The notes under the pieces were generated by a model, which was not told where the DNA came from, made no database searches, and saw only the letters and a list, made by a program, of their open reading frames with translations. Shown here one piece after another: positions 22,280 through 31,106 of a stretch of DNA of 42,572 nt (the first letter of the stretch is position 1; every line of letters begins with the position of its first letter). The DNA lies in contig JAZQJE010000068.1 in the NCBI GenBank assembly GCA_045541495.1, positions 1 to 42,572 on the forward strand. The letters run 5' to 3'. This stretch comes from RGIG3009 sp045541495 (lineage in GTDB: Bacteria > Bacillota > Clostridia > Oscillospirales > Acutalibacteraceae). Made by a program: the position numbers and the translations under genes.

Positions 22280-23275
22280 ATGGCTATCAGATTAACGGGC
22301 GTCACTTACGATAACCGCATGATAGATTATACTGACGCGCTAAAGAAAGCCGAAATCCAAACAAACCGCATGGATACGCCCGGAAAGATGACATTCGAGG
22401 GCGTGGAGGATTCCGGGATCGCATTGCCCGAAGGGTCAGCGGTGACATTCACGGACGGCGGAACGGTGGTTTTTAAAGGCTATGTGTTCACGGCAAAGCG
22501 TGACAGATATGGCAATGTCAGTTATACGGCATATGATCAGCTTCGGTATTTGAAGGCGAAACAATCATACACTTTCGAAAATCAGTCATTAGAGCAAATC
22601 ATAACGCAAATTGCGACAGACTTTAATCTGACATTGGGAACCCTGGAACCGACAGGATATATATTCCCTTCGCTGATAAAAGAAAATGAAACGTGCCTTG
22701 ATATCATCTTTGACGCGCTTTCAAAAACCATTTATCAGACTGGAAAGATTTGGATATTTTACGATGACGCCGGGGCGCTGACATTGCGCGAAGCAAAGAA
22801 TTTGCAGATAACCACGGTCATCGGTGACGGTTCCATGATGACGGATTATGAATATAAACGGGATATCGACAGCCAGACATATAACCGGGTTAAGCTGGCG
22901 CGGCCCAATAAGGATACCGGCAGAACTGATATTTATGTGCATGAGGATACCGAAACGATCAGCAAATGGGGACTGTTGCAATACTATGACAAGGTTGATG
23001 ACGAGCTGAACGAAGCGCAGATTGATTTGCTGTGTCAGAACTATTTGAAGTATTACAACAAAGTAACTCAGTCTTTGAGCCTTGAAGCGATGGGAATAAC
23101 TGGCATCCGGGCCGGGATGATTCTTCCGGTGCTGATAAATGATGTTGAATCGTTAAGTTATAACCGCGTTCTATTGGCAGAAAAGGTTACGCACACATAC
23201 GAAGGCAGCGCATACCACAAGATGAAAATTGATGTAAAGAACTTCGAACAGTTGGGAGGTGCAAGCGTTGTCTGA
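22280..23275 (+). CDS. Baseplate hub protein (XkdQ/YqbQ type)
   Basis: A 331-residue protein matching the XkdQ/gpD-like hub family: QTNRMDTPGKMTFEG, GTVVFKGYVFTAKRD, SLEQIITQIATDFNLTLG, and the late segment MILPVLINDVESLSYNRVLL. It forms the central hub at the tube tip. GGAGGCGCGGA precedes ATG 22280. The 3' end overlaps the next gene's start. Confidence 0.85.
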   Translation: MAIRLTGVTYDNRMIDYTDALKKAEIQTNRMDTPGKMTFEGVEDSGIALPEGSAVTFTDGGTVVFKGYVFTAKRDRYGNVSYTAYDQLRYLKAKQSYTFENQSLEQIITQIATDFNLTLGTLEPTGYIFPSLIKENETCLDIIFDALSKTIYQTGKIWIFYDDAGALTLREAKNLQITTVIGDGSMMTDYEYKRDIDSQTYNRVKLARPNKDTGRTDIYVHEDTETISKWGLLQYYDKVDDELNEAQIDLLCQNYLKYYNKVTQSLSLEAMGITGIRAGMILPVLINDVESLSYNRVLLAEKVTHTYEGSAYHKMKIDVKNFEQLGGASVV

Positions 23276-23576
23276 TTTGATTGAGGTTATACAGAAGATC
23301 GCACAGGAAGCGCAAAACGGCACGAAGCCAACAGATCTAGTTTTTGGCACCGTTGCGGCGGGCGGCACGGTGATTCTTGAAAATACAATGCTTCCCATAC
23401 CGGCATCCGCATTGATTCTAACTGATAATGTGGTTCCGCGTTCAGTCACAAAAACGACATCTGACGGCGCCAGCGTTACGATTCCGTTAAGCACCGGACT
23501 AATGCCGGGTGAACGGGTGGTTATGCTTCGGTGCGCATCGGGACAGCGGTTTATAGTCCTGTCGCGGGCGTATTAA
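23268..23576 (+). CDS. Baseplate protein (DUF2577, XkdR/YqbR type)
   Basis: A 102-residue protein. TTG 23268 is chosen as start because GGGAGG (23254-23259) gives normal spacing; an in-frame GTG at 23259 would overlap that site. SDLIEVIQKIAQEAQNG and PTDLVFGTV at the start and GERVVMLRCASGQRFIVLSR at the end are the DUF2577 pattern, an OB-fold-like small hub partner. It overlaps the XkdQ gene by 8 bases. Confidence 0.8.
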   Translation: MSDLIEVIQKIAQEAQNGTKPTDLVFGTVAAGGTVILENTMLPIPASALILTDNVVPRSVTKTTSDGASVTIPLSTGLMPGERVVMLRCASGQRFIVLSRAY

Positions 23577-23588
23577 GGAGGGCAGATC

Positions 23589-23990
23589 ATGGCAAACACA
23601 TTGCCGGATATCATCGGCTTTGATACGGACATACAATTAACATCGCGGCCTTCCCGGACATGGATTATTGACAGGAATACAATGCAAGTTGGTTTCATGG
23701 ATGAGGGTTTGGAGGCTGTCCGGCAGTCTGTCGAAATCGCCTTGAACGTTGAACGGTTCCGATGGCAAATTTACAACACCAATTTCGGGAATGAGTTAGA
23801 AGAATTAATAGGGGATGACGCGGATTACATCCAGTCGGAACTTCCCCGTATGGTTGATGACGCGCTGTCGGTTGATGACAGAGTGATTGATACAACCGAT
23901 TATGTTTTTTCCGTCAATGGCGATTCCATGACGGTTTCATTTACTGTTAACACCGTATATGGACAACTTACGGAGGAATTGCTGATATGA
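23589..23990 (+). CDS. Baseplate wedge protein (DUF2634, XkdS/YqbS type)
   Basis: A 133-residue gp25-like protein. Typical segments are GLEAVRQSVEIALNVERFRW, YNTNFGNELEELIGDD and a final beta hairpin SMTVSFTVNTVYGQLTEELL. These proteins initiate sheath polymerisation at the baseplate. GGAGGGCAGATC precedes the ATG; the stop overlaps the next start (ATGA). Confidence 0.88.
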   Translation: MANTLPDIIGFDTDIQLTSRPSRTWIIDRNTMQVGFMDEGLEAVRQSVEIALNVERFRWQIYNTNFGNELEELIGDDADYIQSELPRMVDDALSVDDRVIDTTDYVFSVNGDSMTVSFTVNTVYGQLTEELLI

Positions 23991-25144
23991 TTGATTTCAC
24001 AACGAATAAAAGCTATGCCGATATTCTGGCGGCGATGCTTTCACAGGTGGATAACAGCCTTGATAAACGACAGGGATCGCTGATTCAGACGGCATTAGGA
24101 CCGGGCGCATGGTATCTTGAAGGCTTGTATATGGATCTTGCAAACCTTCAAAAGAATGCTTTTGTCCTGACGGCACAAGGCGAAGCGCTGGATCTTGGTG
24201 TTGCTAACCGTGGCCTGACGCGGAAACCGGCAACAGCGGCAGTCAGACAGGGCATTTTTAACGCGCCAGTTTCTGCCGGGTCCGTGTTCAAGACAATCAA
24301 CGGTGCCGATTCCGTCAACTTCACAAGCGGCGATCAGATATCGGCAGAAGGCGGCGTGTATCGGTATGAGATGACCTGTGACACCGTGGGAATCATCGGC
24401 AACAGTTATTCCGGGCCAATTATGCCAATCACGGCGATTCCCGGACTGACAAGCGCACAGATTGGCGAAATTATCACGGAAGGCACGGAAGAAGAAACCG
24501 ACAACGCCTTGAAGGAAAGATATGTCGAATCCTTCGGCGCGGTTCCATATGGCGGCAACATTTCCGAATATCGACAGGCTATATTAGCGATCCCCGGTGT
24601 TGGCGGAGCGCAGATTTACCCGGCAAACGCATACAACGGCGGCGGAACAACTCTTTGCAGCATCATCGATGATGATTTCGGCCCGGCATCCGCGGCGCTG
24701 GTGGAAACGGTGCAAGAAGCTATTTGTCCCTTTGAGGTGAACACATCAACGCCATCCCCGAACGGTTATGGCATCGCGCCAATTGGTGCGGCTGTGACGA
24801 TTACAAGTGCATCAGCGTTAGCTATCAACATTACGGCAAACATCCGCTTTAATTCCAACGTGGAGAACGGCCTTGCAACATATACGGATGACATAAAGGC
24901 GGCAATTAGTGAATACATAACATCTGTTGCAAAAGAATGGGGTAAGGCCCTTGTAGCGCATCAGATTTCGTATCCCGTAACTGTTTATGTGGCGCGTATC
25001 ATTTATGCGATTCTGTCAGTTTCTGCCGTTGCCAACGTTACCAATCTAACGGTTAACGGCGGTTCAACAGATTTATCTTTAACAGAAACATCAGCACTTC
25101 AACAGGTGCCGGTATTGGGCGAGGTGGTGTTAAATGAGCAGTAG
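23987..25144 (+). CDS. Baseplate J-like protein (XkdT/YqbT type)
   Basis: A 385-residue baseplate wedge component of the gpJ group. GEALDLGVANRGLTRKPATA, RYVESFGAVPYGGNISEYRQ and AILAIPGVGGAQIYPA are characteristic. It contacts the gp25-like wedge and the protein at 25134. It overlaps both neighbours, so the three wedge genes are translationally coupled. Confidence 0.93.
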   Translation: MIDFTTNKSYADILAAMLSQVDNSLDKRQGSLIQTALGPGAWYLEGLYMDLANLQKNAFVLTAQGEALDLGVANRGLTRKPATAAVRQGIFNAPVSAGSVFKTINGADSVNFTSGDQISAEGGVYRYEMTCDTVGIIGNSYSGPIMPITAIPGLTSAQIGEIITEGTEEETDNALKERYVESFGAVPYGGNISEYRQAILAIPGVGGAQIYPANAYNGGGTTLCSIIDDDFGPASAALVETVQEAICPFEVNTSTPSPNGYGIAPIGAAVTITSASALAINITANIRFNSNVENGLATYTDDIKAAISEYITSVAKEWGKALVAHQISYPVTVYVARIIYAILSVSAVANVTNLTVNGGSTDLSLTETSALQQVPVLGEVVLNEQ

Positions 25145-25772
25145 CGTTCATACAATCCCCGAAGCACATGAGATTCTAATGGAACAGTTGCCGGATTGGT
25201 TCAAGCCGGTATTAGAATATATCGCAATCATGCAAGCGTATGCCGCGGAGCTGTCCGGTGTGGAAGCTGCGGCGGCAAAAATCCAGGCGAATTATTTTGT
25301 TGAAACCGCCGATGCTGACACGCTGAAATATTGGGAAGACCTGATGAACATTCCGCAACGGGCGGGCGATACATTGGAATTCCGGCGGGCGCGGATTATG
25401 CTTCGAATTAACCAGCGTCCCCCGATCACCGTTTGGGATCTGCGGGACAAACTGACAGAACTTTTCGGAACGGAATACGCGATGGAGGTTGACCCGCAAC
25501 AGAACACGGCAAAGATTACAATTACATCGGATCGTTATGGCGCTGTTGATTTACTTTATGATGTTATAAATGAGATTATGCCTACTCATTTAGCCATCAT
25601 CGCGAACCAGGAAGTTAACAACACCATCAATTCGAACAATTACGCCGCAATGCTGATTGCAAGAACATTAGAGCAGACCGTAGGCGGGAATGATTCGGAT
25701 GTTGTGTCCGTTATCGTTGGTAACAATTATAACGCGGCGCTGATGAGCGTTGCTGTTGTACAAAGCATTTAA
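25134..25772 (+). CDS. Baseplate/tail protein (DUF2313, YmfQ/XkdU type)
   Basis: A 212-residue protein following the gpJ-like gene, as XkdU does. LKYWEDLMNIPQRAGDTLEF, RRARIMLRINQRPPITVWDL and the NEIMPTHLAIIANQEVN segment are typical of DUF2313. It is the last baseplate part before the fibres and probably anchors them. GAGGTGGTGTTAA gives the ribosome binding site. Confidence 0.88.
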   Translation: MSSSVHTIPEAHEILMEQLPDWFKPVLEYIAIMQAYAAELSGVEAAAAKIQANYFVETADADTLKYWEDLMNIPQRAGDTLEFRRARIMLRINQRPPITVWDLRDKLTELFGTEYAMEVDPQQNTAKITITSDRYGAVDLLYDVINEIMPTHLAIIANQEVNNTINSNNYAAMLIARTLEQTVGGNDSDVVSVIVGNNYNAALMSVAVVQSI

Positions 25773-25784
25773 AGGAGGCTGATT

Positions 25785-28166
25785 ATGGGAACATATAACA
25801 GCGCCGTGATTACTAACGGCGGGCAGTCAATGATTGCGCAAGCCGTAGCGGGCGCATCGCTTGAATTTACCACCATTAAAACATCAAGTTACGCATACCC
25901 CGCCGGAACGAATTTTGCAACTCTGACAACGATCAACGGAATTAAGCAGTCAAAAGACATCACCAGCGCAACGGTTTACAATTCCCGCGTAATCAAGATT
26001 TCTGCGGCGGTGGATAATACCGGCATTTCGACAGCATATACGATTAACACCATCGGGATCTATGCGAAAGTCGGTTCGTCTGCGGAATCCCTTTTTGCCG
26101 TTGTGACAGCTTCGGCGGCTGATACAATGCCAGCGTATGACAGCAAGCCATATTCGTACATTTATGAGATTAACTTAACCATGCAGAACGCAGCAAATGT
26201 GACTGTTACGGTAAACGCTGCGGGCCTTGTTAATGTGGCGGATTTGAACGCCGCAAAGGTTGAAATCCGGGGCGAAATTGATGATTTAAAGAGCGATTTA
26301 AATTTCCAGACAAACACGGAAAGGATTACATCTTTTGTTAATCGAGCATATATAAAAACTAATATTAGTGTCGGAAGCGTTGTTAATTTAACGCCTGTTG
26401 CCGCAACAGCTTACAGTTATTCGATAAATGCATGTAACGCCGGAGATATTTTTGTTATAAATGGAATGGGTGGTGGTGCGCCTAGACTTTGGGCATTTAT
26501 TGATGATGATAACAAATTGTTGTCAGTTTCAACAAACTCTCTTGCCGGGGATGACCTTGTAATCATCGCACCAAATAAAGCTAAAAACATCATTATAAAT
26601 TCAGAAACTAAATATCTTGGTGTTTGTTATCACGGTTATATTTCCAAAAGAATAAGTATTATCGAAGGTAAAACATACGACTTCGAAAAAGCATATCCGA
26701 TACCAGGAGCATCTAGGTTCATCAAAGAGCTGTACATTCAAGACTTGAAAGGGTATACATTATATCGGCTTAGTGTGTTTATTGGTGCGGTTGCATCTTC
26801 AACCGGTCTTTACTTTTCTGAAATCAGATTGGAATTTAACAATAATCCAAGCCGATTTATTCGAATTTGTCTGCAAAACGGTTACGCCACTTCAGAACAA
26901 GCCATAGCGAGCATTAACTATTATAATAACAAAGTATATGAGTTTAATGACCTTGTTATTAATGGCACAAACGATACTATATCTGGATACATTATATTTG
27001 ACGTATCTGAAGAAAGTCCAGGTCAGACTATATACGCAAATATTACCGTGAACGATTTGTCAAATTCATATTACTCTCCAACTATAGCGAACGCCCTGAC
27101 TGCCGAAACAGTAAACACACGAACCGTATGTAGTGCGGTGAATAATGCGATTAATGGAGAAAATACATATCAGGCAGAAGATGATTTTAAAGATTTGGAA
27201 AACGTAAATGTGTTCAAGAACGGAGTTCTTGTTTCTCCGTCATTATATACGTTATATCCTCATGGAAAAGCGCAGTTTGTATCAGGGGCTGTGAATCAGG
27301 GGGACGAACTGAGATTTGAATACAATAAATTTCAGAAAAGCTACCCTGATTTTTCAAATGATTTTTCGACTGCATTATATGGGATGGGAGTTTATGAAGA
27401 AAACGGTTCGAATATGTGGAGTTTCGCTGACGACCCTGCGGGTGCCGCAGGAAAAGTTTTAAAAATCAGCAGAAACACACAGGTGACAGGCAATCTTATA
27501 AGGTGTCAGTTATATAGGAGTGTCAGTTATACAGAATTTTATCACGAGGTGAAGGCTTATTTCACGAAAGAATTACTCGATGCCATTATTTCTTATCCGG
27601 GATACGTTCATTGGTTTGCTTTATCGGCTGACTGGGCACCATATGGAAGCGTTAGTGGAACTTCAACTAATCTATATTCTGGCAGTTCCAACTTCGTACA
27701 GTTGTACAAAACAAACGCCGAAGACGACAAGGTGCATTACAATATCATCAATCGAAAAAGGGAAGTTGTTGGCGGAGTCGAAAGCTATGAAACAATAGCA
27801 TTTAACGTATCAGACTTTGAGGCGCTTGCTGACGAGTGGATTACGTTACGGTTACACGTAAAAGTTGGCAATCCCGGGATTTTTGAGTTGACCGTCATTG
27901 ATTCAAACGGTACGCACACGCTCAAACCGATGCGCGGCGGAAACGAAGTTGCGTATGTTGGGCTTGCAGACCCGGAAAATGAAACAGAATTATATGGTTC
28001 TAACGTAGCGCCTGTTATACCCACAAGAAAGGTATATGAAACCATGTTCGCAAAGCTATACACCAGTGCAGATATTGCCAACCATATCATCAATGAAAAT
28101 GGCGAAGTTGCAATTTATTTCAAAGATTACAAAGAATATGATTGCGTAAACGTGAACGCTTTTTAA
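25785..28166 (+). CDS. Tail fibre 1, lectin-like C-terminal part
   Basis: A 793-residue fibre. Residues 1-165 are an attachment domain shared with the fibre at 28247 (ITNxGxxxIAQA, KTSSYA, INTIGxYA, VADxN). From about base 26330 (residue 180) the DNA becomes clearly richer in A+T and codon use changes, which points to a separately acquired receptor-binding part. Residues 515-790 (VNVFKNGVLVSPSLYTLYP, FSNDFSTALYGMGVY, EWITLRLHVKVGNPGIFELT) look like a jelly-roll or concanavalin-type sugar-binding domain. It likely decides host range; no chaperone gene is obvious. Confidence 0.75.
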   Translation: MGTYNSAVITNGGQSMIAQAVAGASLEFTTIKTSSYAYPAGTNFATLTTINGIKQSKDITSATVYNSRVIKISAAVDNTGISTAYTINTIGIYAKVGSSAESLFAVVTASAADTMPAYDSKPYSYIYEINLTMQNAANVTVTVNAAGLVNVADLNAAKVEIRGEIDDLKSDLNFQTNTERITSFVNRAYIKTNISVGSVVNLTPVAATAYSYSINACNAGDIFVINGMGGGAPRLWAFIDDDNKLLSVSTNSLAGDDLVIIAPNKAKNIIINSETKYLGVCYHGYISKRISIIEGKTYDFEKAYPIPGASRFIKELYIQDLKGYTLYRLSVFIGAVASSTGLYFSEIRLEFNNNPSRFIRICLQNGYATSEQAIASINYYNNKVYEFNDLVINGTNDTISGYIIFDVSEESPGQTIYANITVNDLSNSYYSPTIANALTAETVNTRTVCSAVNNAINGENTYQAEDDFKDLENVNVFKNGVLVSPSLYTLYPHGKAQFVSGAVNQGDELRFEYNKFQKSYPDFSNDFSTALYGMGVYEENGSNMWSFADDPAGAAGKVLKISRNTQVTGNLIRCQLYRSVSYTEFYHEVKAYFTKELLDAIISYPGYVHWFALSADWAPYGSVSGTSTNLYSGSSNFVQLYKTNAEDDKVHYNIINRKREVVGGVESYETIAFNVSDFEALADEWITLRLHVKVGNPGIFELTVIDSNGTHTLKPMRGGNEVAYVGLADPENETELYGSNVAPVIPTRKVYETMFAKLYTSADIANHIINENGEVAIYFKDYKEYDCVNVNAF

Positions 28167-28198
28167 CTGAATTAAAGGACAAATTAAATCAGCAACCG

Positions 28199-28226
28199 GC
28201 CCCCGATTATTTCGGGGGCTTTATTT
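28199..28226 (+). terminator. Terminator between the two tail fibre genes
   Basis: GCCCCCGA (28199-28206) and TCGGGGGC (28212-28219) form an 8-pair stem followed by TTTATTT. It sits in the 80-base gap between the paralogous fibres and may have moved with the first one. Confidence 0.82.
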
Positions 28227-28246
28227 AGGACGAAAGGAAATTCCGC

Positions 28247-29332
28247 ATGGGTGTTTATAACAAAACAATAATTACAAACGCCGGAATCAATGCCATCGCG
28301 CAAGCTATCGCAGAATCGCAGACGCTGGCATTTAAGACGGCTAAAACATCAAGCTACGCAATCCCGGACGGAACAAACATCCGGGCGATGACATCACTCC
28401 GGGATATTGTTCAGTCGGTGGAGCTGCCCACGCCGTCGGTTTACAATTCAAACACGGTACAGGTTTACGCCAGGTTTTCCAATACCAACATTGCAACGGA
28501 ATATTATATCAACACAATCGGCGTTTATGCATCGCTGGCGGGCGGCGCGGAATTCCTTTTTGCGGTGCTGACAGCTATCACGCCGGACAGACAGCCGGTA
28601 TTTGATGAGAATTCCCCGACGGCATTTATTTACAATATCTTGATGCAGATAAGCGAAGCTGAAAGCATCACTTTTGCTGTGAATGATACCGGCACCGCGA
28701 CGGTGGCGGATATTAACCATTTGCAGAATCTGATTGACGGGAAGGTTAACACAATCGGCGGGGATGTTTCGGCAACTGTCGTTGATAACCCTATTGCAAA
28801 TGAAGATTCGTTCCCTGTTCCGGCGGCTGGCGATTCAATCGCCGTGATTGTCGGAAAGATTATCAAATTCTTCGCGGATATTCTGAACCCGTTCACAGGC
28901 GCGACAAATGACACGGCGGGCGAACGTGGCATTGTTCCGGCACCGGCAGCGGGTGATAATGTATCGGTTCTGCGCGGTGACGGTGCATGGGCGATGATTC
29001 AGAACAACATCACAACCGACACGCCCGGAACGCCGCTTGATGCGCAGATGGGTTATCGGATGTGCCTTGTACTGGATGCGACACTCCCCGCAAGCAGATG
29101 GACGGATACCGAACCGTATACAAATACCATTGGAATCGTTGGCATGACGGCAGATTATGCGCCGGTTATCGCGTGTGGCAAAGTGTCATCGCCTACGGCA
29201 GAGAAATACAAAGCGATTCATAAAGCGTATGCGATGATTGACAGAGCTGTTACCGGCAACAATCAGATTACATTCTATTGCTACTCAAAGAAACCGACAG
29301 TTGATATTCCGATTAGCATCAAGGGGGTGTAA
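28247..29332 (+). CDS. Tail fibre 2 (paralogous N-terminus)
   Basis: A 361-residue protein whose first 165 residues match the N-terminal domain of the fibre at 25785 (MGVYNKTIITNAG, FKTAKTSSYAIPDGTN, YYINTIGVYASLAGGAEFLF). The middle (AGDSIAVIVGKIIKFFADIL, AGDNVSVLRGDGAWAMIQ) is a common phage fibre shaft segment and the C-terminus is a short beta domain. It keeps the GC and codon pattern of the surrounding late genes, unlike fibre 1. It probably attaches to the same baseplate site. Confidence 0.75.
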   Translation: MGVYNKTIITNAGINAIAQAIAESQTLAFKTAKTSSYAIPDGTNIRAMTSLRDIVQSVELPTPSVYNSNTVQVYARFSNTNIATEYYINTIGVYASLAGGAEFLFAVLTAITPDRQPVFDENSPTAFIYNILMQISEAESITFAVNDTGTATVADINHLQNLIDGKVNTIGGDVSATVVDNPIANEDSFPVPAAGDSIAVIVGKIIKFFADILNPFTGATNDTAGERGIVPAPAAGDNVSVLRGDGAWAMIQNNITTDTPGTPLDAQMGYRMCLVLDATLPASRWTDTEPYTNTIGIVGMTADYAPVIACGKVSSPTAEKYKAIHKAYAMIDRAVTGNNQITFYCYSKKPTVDIPISIKGV

Positions 29333-29334
29333 GC

Positions 29335-30294
29335 ATGGCTGAATGTTTAATCTTAGGCGTTGGCGGCGGTGCCAGCGGTTCCGATGATGTAACAGCATCC
29401 GCCGCTCAGGTTCTTGCGCCTTATACGGCTATCACATCGGATTCTGACGGTGAGCCGAAAGAGGGAACGATCCCAACAAAAGAAGCGGCAACTTATAACA
29501 CATCAACGGCAGATCAGACGATTAATTCCGGGCAGTATCTCGGAGGCAATCAGACGATTAAAGCCGTTACAACGGAAAACATTGATGCCGGGAATATCAG
29601 AAAGGGCGTAACCGTTAAAGTTGGTGATGCGAACAACGCTGGAAGAATCAAAGAGATCGCCGGGACATATACAACCCCATCGGCCGGGCAGCTTGGCGCG
29701 GCATCTAAGCAGATTCTGCCGGGGTATAGCGCTTTTGTTTCCGGCGGCCCGGAAATTAAAGGCAACATGACCACGAAAGCCGCCGCGACATATTACGCCA
29801 CAACATCGAATCAGACAATAGCGAAGGATCAGTATTTGAGCGGTGCGCAGACCATCAGCAAGCTATCACAGACGAATCTTTCCGCCGGGAATGTCAGAAA
29901 AGGCGTAAGTATTTATATTAATAACGGTAATGCAAACGTGTTCAGTACTACCGGCACATGGTACGGAAATAAGAAAACGATAGGCGCTTGCGCCTGGTGC
30001 GGGCGCGGGCTTGGCGATCCGAATCCGTCAGAAACACAGTCTTTCACAATGCCCGATTCGGGAACCGTTTATTATGGCGGGATGTCTTCCGGCTATTATG
30101 GCGGCAGCGGGAATTGCCGGATTTACAAAAACAATTCCGTTGTTGATAACCGCGATCTTGGAACTTATTATGTGCGTGGTTCCATGTTCAATAAGTCATT
30201 TGCGGCAAACGCGGGCGATGTTATCAAGGTTGAAGCAACCGCGACATCTGGCGATGCAACAGTAACTTGTATCCAGGCCGTAATCGTCTATTAG
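29335..30294 (+). CDS. Tail fibre/appendage protein with two ~90-residue repeats
   Basis: A 319-residue protein with an internal duplication. Residues 20-112 and 118-205 share the pattern AATYxxxTxxQTIxxxQYLxG, xQTI, NIRKGVxxxV/ xNVRKGVSIYI, and end in GTxxT or GTW. The C-terminal 110 residues are glycine- and tyrosine-rich (ACAWCGRGLGDPNP, VYYGGMSSGYYGGSGN) and probably form the tip. It begins 2 bases after fibre 2. Similar repeat proteins occur as receptor-binding appendages in gut Firmicutes phages; the direct target is unknown. Confidence 0.65.
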   Translation: MAECLILGVGGGASGSDDVTASAAQVLAPYTAITSDSDGEPKEGTIPTKEAATYNTSTADQTINSGQYLGGNQTIKAVTTENIDAGNIRKGVTVKVGDANNAGRIKEIAGTYTTPSAGQLGAASKQILPGYSAFVSGGPEIKGNMTTKAAATYYATTSNQTIAKDQYLSGAQTISKLSQTNLSAGNVRKGVSIYINNGNANVFSTTGTWYGNKKTIGACAWCGRGLGDPNPSETQSFTMPDSGTVYYGGMSSGYYGGSGNCRIYKNNSVVDNRDLGTYYVRGSMFNKSFAANAGDVIKVEATATSGDATVTCIQAVIVY

Positions 30295-30305
30295 GAGAAA
30301 AAATA

Positions 30306-30797
30306 ATGGAATTCGATTTTATCGATCATTACAATATGGTTGTGGGCGCGGCGGTTGCCGTCTTTAGCGCCGTATTTGGTATCTATTGGTATCTGTTCGC
30401 CGGGTATCTTGTCTTGAATATCATTGACTGGATCACCGGATGGCGAAGGGCTAACAAACAGCATAAGGAATCATCGATGGTTGGTTTGCATGGAATCATC
30501 AAAAAGACCGGCTATTGGGTTATCGTTCTGATAGCCTTCATGATCCCCGATTTATTCATCAAGTTAGGGCGCGATACCCTTGGAATCAACCTGGAATTTT
30601 TAATGCTGCTTGGATGGTTCACGCTTGCAACTTTAATCGTTAACGAAATTCGGAGCATATTGGAAAACCTTGTAGAAATGAATTATAACGTGCCGGAAAT
30701 CCTGATTGATGGGTTAGCCGTCACGGAAAAGTTACTTAAAAAGAAATCAGAAACAATAATCCCTGATGATGAAAAAGGAGGTTCTGAAAATGGCTAA
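30306..30797 (+). CDS. Holin (phage holin 4 / toxin-secretion holin family)
   Basis: A 163-residue membrane protein with at least three hydrophobic helices: VVGAAVAVFSAVFGIYWYLF followed by AGYLVLNIIDWITGW, then YWVIVLIAFMIPDLFI, and LEFLMLLGWFTLATLIV. The WITGWRRANKQHKESSMVG loop is a hallmark of the TcdE-like holin family. It forms the timed membrane lesion that releases the endolysin. ATG 30306 follows TTAGGAGAAAAAATA. Confidence 0.88.
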   Translation: MEFDFIDHYNMVVGAAVAVFSAVFGIYWYLFAGYLVLNIIDWITGWRRANKQHKESSMVGLHGIIKKTGYWVIVLIAFMIPDLFIKLGRDTLGINLEFLMLLGWFTLATLIVNEIRSILENLVEMNYNVPEILIDGLAVTEKLLKKKSETIIPDDEKGGSENG

Positions 30798-31011
30798 TGA
30801 GAAGATCACCGAAAGAAGTGCAGATTTTGATGAGCGCGTGAAAGCTGGCGGACCGTTCAAAACATCCGAATTCGAGCTGATGACACAGGAAGAATTCGAT
30901 CTTGTGCTTCCGGCCCTTGGCCCGGCACAGGCGCGGGAAGCATTCCTTACCCGGCAGAAGTCCGAACAGAAAAAGCGCGGCACCGGTCCGGCGCTGGAAT
31001 GCAAAAACTAA
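30790..31011 (+). CDS. Small hydrophilic protein between holin and endolysin
   Basis: A 73-residue, charged protein starting at ATG 30790 with AAGGAGGT ideally placed at 30775-30782, inside the holin 3' end. It contains TSEFELMTQEEFDLVLPALG and a basic C-terminus (RQKSEQKKRGTGP). It has no membrane segment, so it is not an obvious antiholin. It is followed by a terminator. Function unknown. Confidence 0.55.
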   Translation: MANEKITERSADFDERVKAGGPFKTSEFELMTQEEFDLVLPALGPAQAREAFLTRQKSEQKKRGTGPALECKN

Positions 31012-31060
31012 AACAAAAACTGAAATCTGATTTCACTTTTCATTTGACATTTCACTTTAC

Positions 31061-31091
31061 GGCGGGGGCTTTTAGCTGCCCGCCCTTTTTT
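31061..31091 (+). terminator. Terminator directly upstream of the endolysin gene
   Basis: GGCGGG (31061-31066) pairs with CCCGCC (31079-31084), with a small inner GCT/AGC stem, followed by TTTTTT at 31086-31091. It ends 15 bases before the endolysin start, too close for a separate promoter between them, so endolysin expression depends on read-through. Confidence 0.78.
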
Positions 31092-31106
31092 ATTAAGGGG
31101 GCTAAT

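Noticed and set aside
29335..30294. Diversity-generating retroelement target in the appendage tip
   Set aside because: No reverse transcriptase gene or template/variable repeat pair was seen in the window.
31044..31072. Promoter for the endolysin based on TTGACA at 31044
   Set aside because: No -10-like hexamer lies 16-18 bases downstream (the sequence there is GC-rich terminator stem).
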